Assembly: GCA_029237695.1 (NCBI GenBank)
Contig: CM055274.1
Span: forward strand, 19,891,505-19,955,504
Direction: 5' to 3'
Length of the DNA stretch: 64,000 nt
Source: Conchocele bisecta
Taxonomy: Eukaryota > Mollusca > Bivalvia > Lucinida > Thyasiridae
Every line of letters starts with the position of its first letter. Within the stretch, counting starts at the first letter, position 1. Shown one piece after another: positions 33,673 to 46,663 of the stretch. Made by a program: the position numbers and the translations under genes. Below the pieces are notes generated by a model. It saw nothing but the letters and a program-made list of their open reading frames with translations. It was not told the DNA's origin and made no database searches.

Positions 33673-34416
33673 AGGGACTAATCTGCGTGCGTGTATTACA
33701 GAATAATGCTATGTAGTACTCAGATTTAACATCTAGTATTGAAATCTGACATCGAGTTATATAAATTATATAAGAGACTGAACTACGAATGTCAGGTGAC
33801 GATATATCATTAGCGATCCCGCCTGAAGCGCCACTTATTACAAGAGAACGTGCACGTGTATATTGTAAGAGAGCCAATGAACAGTTCTGCTGCGACAGTG
33901 TTATGCGAATGTGTCATTTAATATATATGATAGATGCTTTCATCGTTTTTCCAAATTTGAAGGCTATCGCTTTCGCTGTGACACTCTAGGAAACACAGCA
34001 TCGCAGAACAACGGGAAAGGTTTGTTTTTATATGTAATGTATGCGAGAGTTAGTGCTTCAATTTAGATTGCATACAATGTACCAACTGTACATGGTAAAC
34101 GCCGCTTTTACAACAAATACAATGTCTTCTTATTTTGCGTTGGATTTGATATACATGTCAAGTATATCAAATCCGACGCAAAATAAGAAGACATATACTT
34201 TACATATACAGTTCAACGATCTCTTTGAGACGGCACGTAAATCGTTCGTAAATTGTGGACATAGTCACGCATTACAGGAACGCCGCAATCAATCGTACGC
34301 AAATTTTCACTGTTGACAACGCTGTCAGCGTTTGCTGCAGTAGTATGCATTCATACAATCATCTACATTGTAACATACACGGATATACTGCATAGTTAAA
34401 CATTCATTACACAGTG
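33673..34416. repeat. Non-coding stretch with hairpin
   Basis: Mirror of 13979-14739; hairpin at 34123-34193. Confidence 0.65.
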
Positions 34417-34800
34417 TATGTCTAGTAATATGAGATGGCATTATTTGTGAACAATATCGTATTCTTTTATATTGTCCTTATTACGTAACGGATTTTGATG
34501 AAATATGGCGCATCAAACGCGTCTTGTTAAGCTACATTTGGTGGTCTCTGTATTTCCGCCTAATCTTCTGTCGTTTTTGCGAAGAATCGATTTCCGTGGC
34601 TCTGACACGGAAATCGATTCTTTGCAAAAACGACATAAGTCTGTGCCTAACTCCCTGGACCACCAAATGCATCTCATGAAGACGCGTTTGCTGCTCCATA
34701 TTTCATAAAAATCCGTTGCATATTAAGGAAAATATCAAATAATACTTACTGTGGAGTGGGCGACGTTGTTGTTGTTGTAACCACGTGATGATGCACCTTG
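34417..34800. mobile_element. CAAGGTG-family foldback element in unit 1
   Basis: Palindrome with tip GAATCGATTTCCGTG/CACGGAAATCGATTC; the CACCTTG end at 34800. The other end is missing, as at 13602. Sister copies end at 37431 and 40016. Confidence 0.78.
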
Positions 34801-35809
34801 GACCTATGTACGCCCTGATGAAACGATTGCCTGAGTAATGGTCTCAATAACAGAAAACATTGAATCCAACACGTGTACATATGTAAACCACGATTTAATA
34901 AAAATATAAAGAATAAACTGACAAAATCATTTCCAAGAAATATAATAAAATTTACTTTGGAACGTCTGAGAAATAAAATCCTTAAAGTATTACAATATGC
35001 GAGATAATTCTCCAAGTCTGAAATTCCTGTAAATTCAGTACATAAAACTCATACTTAAATCCACACAAAATGGATGTCCACGTAACACAAATATAATCCA
35101 TGGTAGAATACTCTTCACCACATACAATGCAAGGTAGCGTTTGGTTTATCTAATGTTTTCAAACGTGCCACCACTTAGATCACACATACCCACACCCACG
35201 CACGCACACATCCTAGTGCGGTCCCTTAACAAATTTATCTATACCTGCCGGCCAAAAGTGCCATTTTTTCACTGGAGCAAGATATGATGATGCACAATTA
35301 AAAAATAAGTGGCTCCAAAAAATCTATCCACTGTGCCACCTAAAAAATCAATAAATTCAAAATGGCCGCCCCAAATATCAATATATTTCTATGTAAGTGC
35401 AAACCTGTGTTATATTTAGCACAATTAGTATGCTATAATGACACACATTCACGCAGTAAGTAATTCAGATGGCTGTCACGTACAATTTGATTATTTTGTA
35501 ATTGCCATAACTCCAAGATGGCCGCCAAATATCAATATTTATTCCATTTTACACTGTGGATGTCATATTGGAAATATTTGCATGGAATAGGAAGTGTTGT
35601 CACTTGACTACTAATTTGTCACTTTGAAGTGGGACTGTGTGAATGTTTCAGCTAAATAAATCCAATATGGCAACCAAATGTCAATAGGCTGACAATATTA
35701 CATAGCTGGGCGGGTGCATGACATCTGGATCTGAATTAAGAATGAGTGGGCAATTGTAATGTATCTGGGACATAACACAAGGGACAGGAATGTTAACCGC
35801 TACAAAGCA

Positions 35810-36088
35810 TTATCGTGCACATGTGCAGCTGCAAAGGTCAGTACATATAAGCCCAGCCTTTGTGCACTTGCAGCTGATGCATCCTCTGGCAGACTTGCAT
35901 CCACATTTGATCAGTTCGCTGCATGCTCGTGCAGCATCTGGAATTGTCATCCAGACAGGGGTCCACGAAGAGCCGTCCTTTGCCCATCCCCATACATCTG
36001 GTGATGGGATTGTCTGGATAGGTCGTTGACAGGACGCCCATATGGAAGTTTGGTACATGACCCGCCTTGAATGTTGCAGGAGGGCATC
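35810..36088 (-). pseudogene. Cys-rich (Cys8-type) exon, unit 1
   Basis: Frame intact: CQRPIQTIPSPDVWGWAKDG, TIPDAARACSELIKCGCK, CSCTCAR, stop at 35810. An extra copy without the transposase exon next to it. Confidence 0.72.
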
Positions 36089-36350
36089 CTGAAAAGTATT
36101 TGGACATTACACATTACGCACATTGGTATTTGTATGATAATGTTGGTAGGTACAGTCAGTTTTTGTTTATGAAAACTCTTTATTTTTGTACAGAAAATGG
36201 ATGTAAATATTAAAACATTTTATATCACCAGTAACCAAATGGGATAATATGGTAAGATTAAAGCTTATACTATTGCAGACAAGACGTTTTACAAGATCTA
36301 CCGTTGAGATATAAAGCAATGAATTAATATGTGTTTGTAGTTCACTTTAC

Positions 36351-36934
36351 CTTACTCGGTGGCAGGTGTTCCAAGTCTGTGTTCTTTTTACAGAAGAGTT
36401 CCATCCGGACGTCGTTGACAGACGCGAGTTCACTGGTCTTGTCGTACAACAATACCACGAACCTCTCCAGCACGTTGAAGCATGGTGACTCTAATGTCAA
36501 TGGGGCATACGTGTTGTTCACCATGAACAGCAGTGCCTCGTTGAGTTCTGGGTAAATTTTCCACGTATTCCAAGCTCGAGTCTTCCCTTTTCCAAAGAAG
36601 GCCGACGTGGTGTCACATCCCGTGAAGGCGTGGAATGGTGGCAATGCTCTCGATTTGTCAAGTCCAATGTGATGGCACGGTGTATTAATGTGGTAATTTC
36701 GAATGTTCTTGCCAGTTCCAAAGACTACCCAGATTTGAATGTCTGGATATTCTTCCAGGATGTCATGAAATTGTCCGATTAAGATTATAATGACATCAGT
36801 ATCCATTGTCCGAATCATAATGTTTGTGGAACCTTTCTTCAATGCGTCCACCATATGCACTAACATACGTGTATCTGCTTCTTCATGGTTACACTTTGTC
36901 ATTGCCTCACATCCTTTGGAGATCACGTCATCTT
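36351..36934 (-). pseudogene. XPG/FEN-like nuclease exon, unit 1
   Basis: Open through the whole exon: CNHEEADTR, RTMDTDVIIILI, FHAFTGCDTTSAFFGKGK, LESPCFNVLERFVVLLYDK and PPSK before GTAAAG. All acidic residues of the nuclease pattern are present. It has splice sites but no upstream exon 1 of its own; expression would need splicing from exon 1 at 42645 or read-through. Confidence 0.75.
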
Positions 36935-38440
36935 CTGCAAAGCACATACGTGTAACTTGATTATCAAGGAATATACGACTCAACAGGATATTGAATTTGC
37001 GATCAGTGCAGCCCCAGATGAGTATGTGTTAGCACAGTCTAGTCATGTATGTCTAGTAATATGAGATGGCATTATTTGTGAACGATATCGTATTCTTTTA
37101 TATTGTCCTTATTACGTAACGGATTTTGATGAAATATGGCGCATCAAACGCGTCTTGTTAAGCTGCATTTGGTGGTCTCTGTATTTCCGCCTAATCTTCT
37201 GTCGTTTTTGCGAAGAATCGATTTCCGTGGCTCTGACACGGAAATCGATTCTTTGCAAAAACGACATAAGTCTGTGCCTAACTCCCTGGACCACCAAATG
37301 CATCTCATGAAGACGCGTTTGCTGCGCCATATTTCATAAAAATCCGTTGCATATTAAGGAAAATATCAAATAATACTTACTGTGGAGTGGGCGACGTTGT
37401 TGTTGTTGTAACCACGTGATGATGCACCTTGGACCTATGTACGCCCTGATGAAACGATTGCCTGAGTAATGGTCTCAATAACAGAAAACATTGAATCCAA
37501 CACGTGTACATATGTAAACCACGATTTAATAAAAATATAAAGAATAAACTGACAAAATCATTTCCAAGAAATATAATAAAATTTACTTTGGAACGTCTGA
37601 GAAATAAAATCCTTAAAGAATTACAATATGCGAGATAATTCTCCAAGTCTGAAATTCCTGTAAATTCAGTACATAAAACTCATACTTAAATCCACACAAA
37701 ATGGATGTCCACGTAACACAAATATAATCCATGGTAGAATACTCTTCACCACATACAATGCAAGGGGTAGCGTTTGGTTTATCTAATGTTTTCAAACGTG
37801 CCACCACTTAGATCACACATACCCACACCCACGCACGCACACATCCTAGTGCGGTCCCTTAACAAATTTATCTATACCTGCCGGCCAAAAGTGCCATTTT
37901 TTCACTGGAGCAAGATATGATGATGCACAATTAAAAAATAAGTGGCTCCAAAAAATCTATCCACTGTGCCACCTAAAAAATCAATAAATTCAAAATGGCC
38001 GCCAAATATCAATATATTTCTATGTAAATGCAAACCTGTGTTATATTTAGCACAATTAGTATGCTATAATGACACACATTCACGCAGTAAGTAATTCAGA
38101 TGGCTGTCACGTACAATTTGATTATTTTGTAATTGCCATAACTCCAAGATGGCCGCCAAATATCAATATTTATTCCATTTTGCACTGTGGATGTCATATT
38201 GGAAATATTTGCATGGAATAGGAAGTGTTGTCACTTGACTACTAATTTGTCACTTTGAAGTGGGACTGTGTGAATGTTTCAGCTAAATAAATCCAATATG
38301 GCAACCAAATGTCAATAGGCTGGCAATATTACATAGCTGGGCGGGTGCATGACATCTGGATCTGAATTAAGAATGAGTGGGCAATTGTAATGTATCTGGG
38401 ACATAACACATGGGACAGGAATGTTAACCGCTACAAAGCA

Positions 38441-38719
38441 TTATCGTGCACATGTGCAGCTGCAAAGGTCAGTACATATAAGCCCAGCCTTTGTGCACTT
38501 GCAGCTGATGCATCCTCTGGCAGACTTGCATCCACATTTGATCAGTTCGCTGCATGCTCGTGCAGCATCTGGAATTGTCATCCAGACAGGGGTCCACGAA
38601 GAGCCGTCCTTTGCCCATCCCCATACATCTGGTGATGGGATTGTCTGGATAGGTCGTTGACAGGACGCCCATATGGAAGTTTGGTACATGACCCGCCTTG
38701 AATGTTGCAGGAGGGCATC
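38441..38719 (-). pseudogene. Cys-rich (Cys8-type) exon, unit 2
   Basis: Frame intact and essentially identical to unit 1. Confidence 0.72.
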
Positions 38720-38981
38720 CTGAAAAGTATTTGGACATTACACATTACGCACATTGGTATTTGTATGATAATGTTGGTAGGTACAGTCAGTTTTTGTTTA
38801 TGAAAACTCTTTATTTTTGTACAGAAAATGTATGTAAATATTAAAACATTTTATATCACCAGTAACCAAATGGGATAATATGGTAAGATTAAAGCTTATA
38901 CTATTGCAGACAAGACGTTTTACAAGATCTACCGTTGAGATATAAAGCAATGAATTAATATGTGTTTGTAGTTCACTTTAC

Positions 38982-39567
38982 CTTACTCGGTGGCAGGTGT
39001 TCCAAGTCTGTGTTCTTTTTACAGAAGAGTTCCATCCGGACGTCGTTGACAGACGCGAGTTCACTGGTCTTGTCGTACAACAATACCACGAACCTCTCCA
39101 GCACGTTGAAGCATGGTGACTCTAATGTCAATGGGGCATACGTGTTGTTCACCATGAACAGCAGTGCCTCGTTGAGTTCTGGGTAAATTGTCCACGTATT
39201 CCAAGCTCGAGTCTTCCCTTTTCCAAAGAAGGCCGACGTGGTGTCACATCCCGTGAAGGCGTGGAATGGTGGCAATGCTCTCGATTTGTCAAGTCCAATG
39301 TGATGGCACGGTGTATTAATGTGGTAATTTCGAATGTTCTTGCCAGTTCCAAAGACTACCCAGATTTGAATGTTATTTGGGATTCTTCCAGGATGTCATG
39401 AAATTGTCCGATTAAGATTATAATGACATCAGGATCCATTGTCCGAATCATAATGTTTGTGGAACCTTTCTTCAATGCGTCCACCATATGCACTAACATA
39501 CGTGTATCTGCTTCTTCATGGTTACACTTTGTCATTGCCTCACATCCTTTGGAGATCACGTCATCTT
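38982..39567 (-). pseudogene. XPG/FEN-like nuclease exon, unit 2, frameshifted
   Basis: As in unit 1, but near 39370-39380 ATGTTATTTGGGATTC replaces ATGTCTGGATATTC, adding 2 bp and breaking the frame between the D-T-D and G-C-D motifs. D-T-D also reads D-P-D here. Confidence 0.78.
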
Positions 39568-41030
39568 CTGCAAAGCACATACGTGTAACGTGATTATCAA
39601 GGAATATACGACTCAACAGGATATTGAATTTGCGATCAGTGCAGCCCCAGATGAGTATGTGTTAGCACAGTCTAGTCATGTATGTCTAGTAATATGAGAT
39701 GGCATTATTTGTGAACGATATCGTATTCTTTTATATTGTCCTTATTACGTAACGGATTTTGATGAAATATGGCGCATCAAACGCGTCTTGTTCAGCTGCA
39801 TTTGGTGGTCTCTGTATTTCCGCCTAATCTTCTGTCTTTGCAAAAACGACATAAGTCTGTGCCTAACTCCCTGGACCACCAAATGCATCTCATGAAGACG
39901 CGTTTGCTGCGCCATATTTCATAAAAATCCGTTGCATATTAAGGAAAATATCAAATAATACTTACTGTGGAGTGGGCGACGTTGTTGTTGTTGTAACCAC
40001 GTGATGATGCACCTTGGACCTATGTACGCCCTGATGAAACGATTGCCTGAGTAATGGTCTCAATAACAGAAAACATTGAATCCAACACGTGTACATATGT
40101 AAACCACGATTTAATAAAAATATAAAGAATAAACTGACAAAATCATTTCCAAGAAATATAATAAAATTTACTTTGGAACGTCTGAGAAATAAAATCCTTA
40201 AAGAATTACAATATGCGAGATAATTCTCCAAGTCTGAAATTCCTGTAAATTCAGTACATAAAACTCATACTTAAATCCACACAAAATGGATGTCCACGTA
40301 ACACAAATATAATCCATGGTAGAATACTCTTCACCACATACAATGCAAGGTAGCGTTTGGTTTATCTAATGTTTTCAAACGTGCCACCACTTAGATCACA
40401 CATACCCACACCCACGCACGCACACATCCTAGTGCGGTCCCTTAACAAATTTATCTATACCTGCCGGCCAAAAGTGCCATTTTTTCACTGGAGCAAGATA
40501 TGATGATGCACAAAATAATTAAAAAATAAGTGGCTCCAAAAAAATCTATCCACTGTGCCACCTAAAAAAATCAATAAATTCAAAATGGCCACCAAATATC
40601 AATATATTTCTATGTAAGTGCAAACCTGTGTTATATTTAGCACAATTAGTATGCTATAATGACACACATTCACGCAGTAAGTAATTCAGATGGCTGTCAC
40701 GTACAATTTGATTATTTTGTAATTGCCATAACTCCAAGATGGCCGCCAAATATCAATATTTATTCCATTTTGCACTGTGGATGTCATATTGGAAATATTT
40801 GCATGGAATAGGAAGTGTTGTCACTTGACTACTAATTTGTCACTTTGAAGTGGGACTGTGTGAATGTTTCAGCTAAATAAATCCAATATGGCAACCAAAT
40901 GTCAATAGGCTGGCAATATTACATAGCTGGGCGGGTGCATGACATCTGGATCTGAATTAAGAATGAGTGGGCAATTGTAATGTATCTGGGACATAACACA
41001 TGGGACAGGAATGTTAACCGCTACAAAGCA

Positions 41031-41309
41031 TTATCGTGCACATGTGCAGCTGCAAAGGTCAGTACATATAAGCCCAGCCTTTGTGCACTTGCAGCTGATG
41101 CATCCTCTGGCAGACTTGCACCCACATTTGATCAGTTCGCTGAATCCTCGTGCAGCATCTGGAATTGTCATCCAGACAGGGGTCCACGAAGAGCCGTCCT
41201 TTGCCCATCCCCATACATCTGGTGATGGGATTGTCTGGATAGGTCGTTGACAGGACGCCCATATGGAAGTTTGGTACATGACCCGCCTTGAATGTTGCAG
41301 GAGGGCATC
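41031..41309 (-). pseudogene. Cys-rich (Cys8-type) exon, unit 3
   Basis: As in unit 1; AARACSELIKCGCK reads AARGFSELIKCGCK here, so one cysteine before the main cluster is lost. Confidence 0.72.
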
Positions 41310-41571
41310 CTGAAAAGTATTTGGACATTACACATTACGCACATTGGTATTTGTATGATAATGTTGGTAGGTACAGTCAGTTTTTGTTTATGAAAACTCT
41401 TTATTTTTGTACAGAAAATGTATGTAAATATTAAAACATTTTATATCACCAGTAACCAAATGGGATAATATGGTAAGATTAAAACTTATACTATTGCAGA
41501 CAAGACGTTTTACAAGATCTACCGTTGAGATATAAAGCAATGAATTAATATGTGTTTGTAGTTCACTTTAC

Positions 41572-42155
41572 CTTACTCGGTGGCAGGTGTTCCAAGTCTG
41601 TGTTCTTTTTACAGAAGAGTTCCATCCGGATGTCGTTGACAGACGCGAGTTCACTGGTCTTGTCGTACAACAATACCACGAACCTCTCCAGCACGTTGAA
41701 GCATGGTGACTCTAATGTCAATGGGGCATACGTGTTGTTCACCATGAACAGCAGTGCCTCGTTGAGTTCTGGGTAAATTGTCCACGTATTCCAAGCTCGA
41801 GTCTTCCCTTTTCCAAAGAAGGCCGACGTGGTGTCACATCCCGTGAAGGCGTGGAATGGTGGCAATGCTCTCGATTTGTCAAGTCCAAGGTGATGGCACA
41901 GTGTATTAATGTGGTAATTTCGAATGTTCTTGCCAGTTCCAAAGACTACCCAGATTTGTATGTCTGGATATTCTTCCAGGATGTCATGAAATTGTCCGAT
42001 TAAGATTATAATGACATCAGTATCCATTGTCCGAATCATAATGTTTGTGGAACCTTTCTTCAATGCGTCCACCATATGCACTAACATACGTATATCTGCT
42101 TCTTCATGGTTACACTTTGTCATTGCCTCACATCCTTTGGAGATCACGTCATCTT
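41572..42155 (-). pseudogene. XPG/FEN-like nuclease exon, unit 3
   Basis: Fully open, same motifs as unit 1 (EEADIR here instead of EEADTR). Splice sites are intact. This copy lies directly after exon 1 and is the ancestral position. Confidence 0.77.
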
Positions 42156-42644
42156 CTGCAAAGCACATACGTGTAACTTGATTATCAAGGAATATACGAC
42201 TCAACAGGATATTGAATTTGCGATCAGTGCAGCCCCAGCTGAGTATGTGTTAGCACAGTCTAGTCATGCAGGGCCCACACTGTGTGTCATGTAGTAAATG
42301 CATTATCATCGATGTTACTAACCTATATGTGAATCCATATCAGGCAAATTGTGTGGTAGACTTGATAAGCTCCTGTTTGTCATGGCGGTTCACAAATTAA
42401 CACCCATGGTTATTCTTTACTGATTGGTAAACGCAGTGAGTACATTTAAATGGATAGTTGTAGTTTTATGAATGTAGCACGTGCAATGCATATTTATTCT
42501 GGTCGTCGTGTACGTCGATTATCATGAATCTCTTTACTTTGCTGTACGTGTACTAAGCTTTTATGGTATTTGACCAGGAATGGGGTGGTGGGGTGGGGCG
42601 TTATCAATCTCTAATCATGCCACATCATACAATGGTAGTCTTAC
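42156..42644 (-). other. Intron 1, right copy
   Basis: Donor at 42644 (TTAC on +). The unit boundary lies at 42268. No long C tract here. Confidence 0.65.
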
Positions 42645-45115
42645 CTGCTGTTATGACGACTGTCTTGTTTTCTGGAACAGTCATGCTTGCCACTGTGTTA
42701 CTCAGAAAGGTAAACAACTCTGTTTTGTTGGTGTCATCCCGTAGGAAGTCCTGCCACTTCTGGGGTAATCTGGTTCTTTCCGACACCTTTGTGCGAAGCC
42801 CCTGGCCCCGTCTTTCTCGAGTGGATGCTTTGATGCTACCAGTAATATATCTGTCCCAAATACAGTCAAGTCGTGACGTCGCGCGTAACTCGCGGAGGAT
42901 GAATGGGAGAAACACGTCGTCTCCATACTCTGAAAACGTGCTGGCGTCAGATGTAGGTAGCATGTGCACAACGGCGGCTCCATCTAATATTTTGCAATCA
43001 AAATATTGTGGCATATCAAGTTGTTCAATAGATTCAATGCAGCCCAGAAGGTTAGACGTTTGTCCATGTCGTATCTTACCAAAATCAGACAGCGAAGGCG
43101 GTGTAGATTGATTTTCATGGGAGAAAAACGTTGCTGGATCTCCATCACGTTGTTGATTAGCAATGTATAGTCGACCAAATAGGTTGCTGTTTTGCCGTTG
43201 TACTTTAACAGCCTGCGACCACTTTGAATTTGTCTTTGATTTGGGGCGTTTCAGTAGTGGAAGTGAGTTGTTCTTGATTGGATTCTGAATTGGTACGTCC
43301 CTGGTCTCGATCACATCTTTCACATACTTTAGATATTGCCTTCTACCTAGCGATTCAATTGTCCGAATTGTCTCTACAATTGATTCATCTGCGCAAACAC
43401 GTGTATTCAATACCAACAGCTCAGAACAATCATCATGGAAAGGGTTTCCAAAGCCGGATATGACATCTACAAGTTTGCGTGACTGCTGATGGAACAGTTT
43501 CTGAGTGGAAGGTCCTTCTGCGTGATGCAGGCTAATATCTGAATCATCTTCATTAATGTACTAGGTATCAAAGTCTTTGATAACATTAGCAAGCTCTGGC
43601 GCACATATCAGCCATCGTCGAAGAGAAATCTGGTCTTCTGTTAATCCGATGGCACCTCCATTGCCCTTTACCTTGGCATTTTCTTGTTCATGTACTTGGT
43701 CGATAGGAATATAAGAGAAGCGGTTTGTCGTTTTGGAAACAACCCAGTGCTTCTTGAATGCATCTTCAATAGCCGCAGGGAGGGATTTCATGTCTCGAAT
43801 GTGAATTGCGATCCAGCGTGCATAGTTGTAGTGATCCAATGCAAAGAAAAAACAGACAAGTGACTCAAGTGCTTCAACATACAAGTCAAATTTGTTTTCT
43901 CTCTGTGCTCTCAGAAGGACAAGGATCATTTGTTCTATGGCTATAACAGTATCCAAAAACTGGAAGGTAGGACTGGTGATAAGCATGCGCTTTCTCCATG
44001 CCTCAAATGTTTCATCAGTTTCATTTGAACTCTTTAAAAGCTGAAATGCACGTTGTTGGAGGGCTGATAACGCTACAACAGAGACTTGATGTGCATGGCG
44101 AGTCCGTGTCAGATGCGCTGCTTTCAAGAAACCTTCAGCGATTCCATATGTGGCAATTTCAGCCTCTACAACTGCTGTTGTCCAGCCCGAACCTTGCAGG
44201 TAATCCCCCGCCATATTCCACAGAGCCATTTCTAGATGCAGACCACCACATTACTACAAATTTGTCTTCCCCATGAGAGTCTGGCCATGTCCATTGAATA
44301 TATTTTGCCTTTACAAATATGGGGCAGTCACATGCCATGACAGGGATCTGACCAGGATGTAGAAAGGCAGTGACAGACTTGATTACATCCATGCCATGTT
44401 TGAACATTGCTGGTGTCTCAGCCTTTTCCATGAAGAGAGGCAGTAAAGCCATTATAGCTGCTGGGTCCAACATGGGAGATACGTTTTTAGCATGAAAGGC
44501 AGCCCACGCAATTGCTTCATTAGTTAGTGTGTCTCTTGTCAAAAGTTCACTTGCATTCTGTAACCAGACATCTTCAAGTGTCATTGCTCTGTTTAATTCA
44601 CCTCTCATTTGATTGGTATGAACAGCCGGAACTGTTATCCTAGATGGATTCATTATTACTGTAGGAACTACTGAATATGAATCTGGAAGAAGCAATTTAT
44701 CTGACACTATGTCGGATAACGGAACTGGGTCTTAGGGTTTACCAATATTATGTTCTGTTGGAAACTGTATGATACTTATGCCAGTGCCATGGAACGATGA
44801 GTGGGCCGTTGTGGATGACGGATTGTTGTCAATATTGTCCATAGCACCAACTACAAATAGTCCAGATCTCAGCTGTGCCGGGCAACCTCACCGGTAGCAG
44901 CAAAACGTCTACACATGTTTATTGCAACGTTACTTTCCAGCTGCTGCACGCGTCCATATGAAATGAAAACACCCATTTTGTTTAACTGTTTAATTAGTTA
45001 TTTGCTTCTTGTTAGCGAGTGAATGTTCAACCCAAGATATACGACAAGAGGCGGCTCTCGTTCAACGGTATGCCGTGTGTTAGTGTTTCTTTCTGGCATT
45101 GTTTTCTTTGTGTTG
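42645..45115 (-). pseudogene. Academ-like transposase core, right copy
   Basis: Same motifs and the same 2-bp frameshift before GGLHLEM (near 44250) as the left copy. Right-specific stops: TAG at 43561-43563 where the left has CAG, and TAA near 44733 where the left has CAA. It keeps the 21 bp lost from the left (NQQRDGDPATFFSHENQ) and reads through the left's TGA as Arg. The N-terminal side (44830-45115) is decayed as in the left. Confidence 0.78.
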
Positions 45116-45627
45116 AAGAGCATCAATTAGTTTAAACAATATTTATTCGACAGTATATGGTACAATACAAGGTATACAATGACAGGGATATGAAAACAAG
45201 CGTGAAGCTTATATGAATTCGTCTCCCACAAGGTGGATGTAAGACACGAATGTGGTAAAATATAGTTAAGTGCACATACAGGCGAATATACATGTTGAAA
45301 TAGTCTAAGTGGAATAACTTTGTCTTACAATGATGTACTTACATAATGAGATTGACAGTGTTTAAACCTTATATTTATGACATGATAATGCGTGTGGCTG
45401 TGCTTCAGAGATGGTCACCAAGCAAATGAGACAGGAACACGGGAGTGGGGGGTTAAATGGGGAATCGCCCATGCCTTTCCCAACCCTCACGATTTCCCTC
45501 TAGCATTCCGTGGACGGGGAGTCGCCCCCGAGTGGCGTAAATGGATAGTGCCCGGAAGTTGTCGTCTATTGTTAAGATGATATGTATGGTATATTTTGGT
45601 TGTCTATGTTGGAATGATATTATGATG

Positions 45628-46530
45628 CTAAAATCTGTTTGTTGCTGTTATGTAGTTTTGGACACTTATAAACATTTTTTTATTTTGATCGAAAGTCAAG
45701 TGTTCGTTTCCGTTCAAAAGATTTTCAGTTGACGGAATACATGGAATATCAGTGAGGTAAAATTGTCGTTGGTGTTGATATTGTCTGCATGATGTGAGAA
45801 AGTGACTGACAGTCTCTGAGGCGCCACATGTACAGAGAGGTGAGTCTATTATTGATTTTCTGTAGAGATCGTAATTTAGGGAACTACAAGACATTCGTAA
45901 TCGAGCGTGTAGGATTTGGTCTTTTCTTGTACCCACGTTAAACAGAGGGGATGATTTAGATGTATCTTTGTTAAGTCTGTATTGAAGCTGGATATTGTTG
46001 GGGCGTATCTGGTAGATTCTGGTAGACTGTTCCAGTCTCTGATAGTGGATGGGAGGAAGGAATTGGTATATTGCTGGTGCGACCATATAGTGACGGTATA
46101 TTGTTTACATTTCTAAGGGCGTAACACTGTTGTGTTTCGGTAGGTATAAGTGTTGTTAAATATGTTGGTGTTAGGCCATTCTTCATTTTGTAGAGTTGTA
46201 CGAGCTTGTGTTTTTTTCGGCGTAATGAGAGAGTTTCCCATTTAAGGTCTCTATAAAGGTTGTCAATGCTGCAAAGTTTTGTTGCACCTGTTACAATGCG
46301 TGCTGCCTCGGTTTGTATAGCATCGTAGGTAATTTTTTTAGATAGTTTGTACAGTTGTCCCAAACAATGTTTCCATATTCGAGTAATGGGCGGATGGTTA
46401 TGATATAAAGGCGTTCAATGCTTGTTCTAGTTAATGTTAATTTGAGCGATCTTAGAATTCCTATCCTCTGCCAAGCTTTCTCTAAAGAACTTGAAATGTG
46501 TTCTGTCCATTTACCATCGTCAGAGAACGT
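45628..46530 (-). pseudogene. LINE ORF C-terminal region, right copy
   Basis: TEAARIVTGATKLC, ETLSLRRKKHKLVQLYKMKN, CTCGASETVSHFLTSCRQYQ. Frame breaks near 46000-46080 and around 46340-46545. Confidence 0.78.
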
Positions 46531-46663
46531 TAAACCTAAGTGAGTTTATGCTCGGTTACAGTGTTTATTACAGTATTGTTCATATAAAGATCAGGATGAT
46601 GGGGCTTATTTTGTTTTTTTCAGAAAAATATCATGGACTCGGTTTTTGATGGATTAAATGTTA

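Larger units (their letters stand above)
34417..37047 (-). repeat. Tandem unit 1 (2631 bp)
   Basis: First of three head-to-tail copies. Contents in - orientation: end of intron 1, nuclease exon, Cys-rich exon, transposon end (TAGTGCGG at 35214), flank, foldback element. The junction to unit 2 is AGTCATG|TATGTC at 37047/37048. The left arm has one copy only. Confidence 0.92.
37048..39680 (-). repeat. Tandem unit 2 (2633 bp)
   Basis: Same content as unit 1, with a complete hairpin tip in its foldback (37200-37265) and transposon end at 37847. Differs from its neighbours by a handful of bases and small indels. Confidence 0.92.
39681..42268 (-). repeat. Tandem unit 3 (2588 bp)
   Basis: The unit continuous with the rest of the transposon. 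Shorter mainly because about 48 bp, the hairpin tip of its foldback element, is missing at about 39836. Confidence 0.92.
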
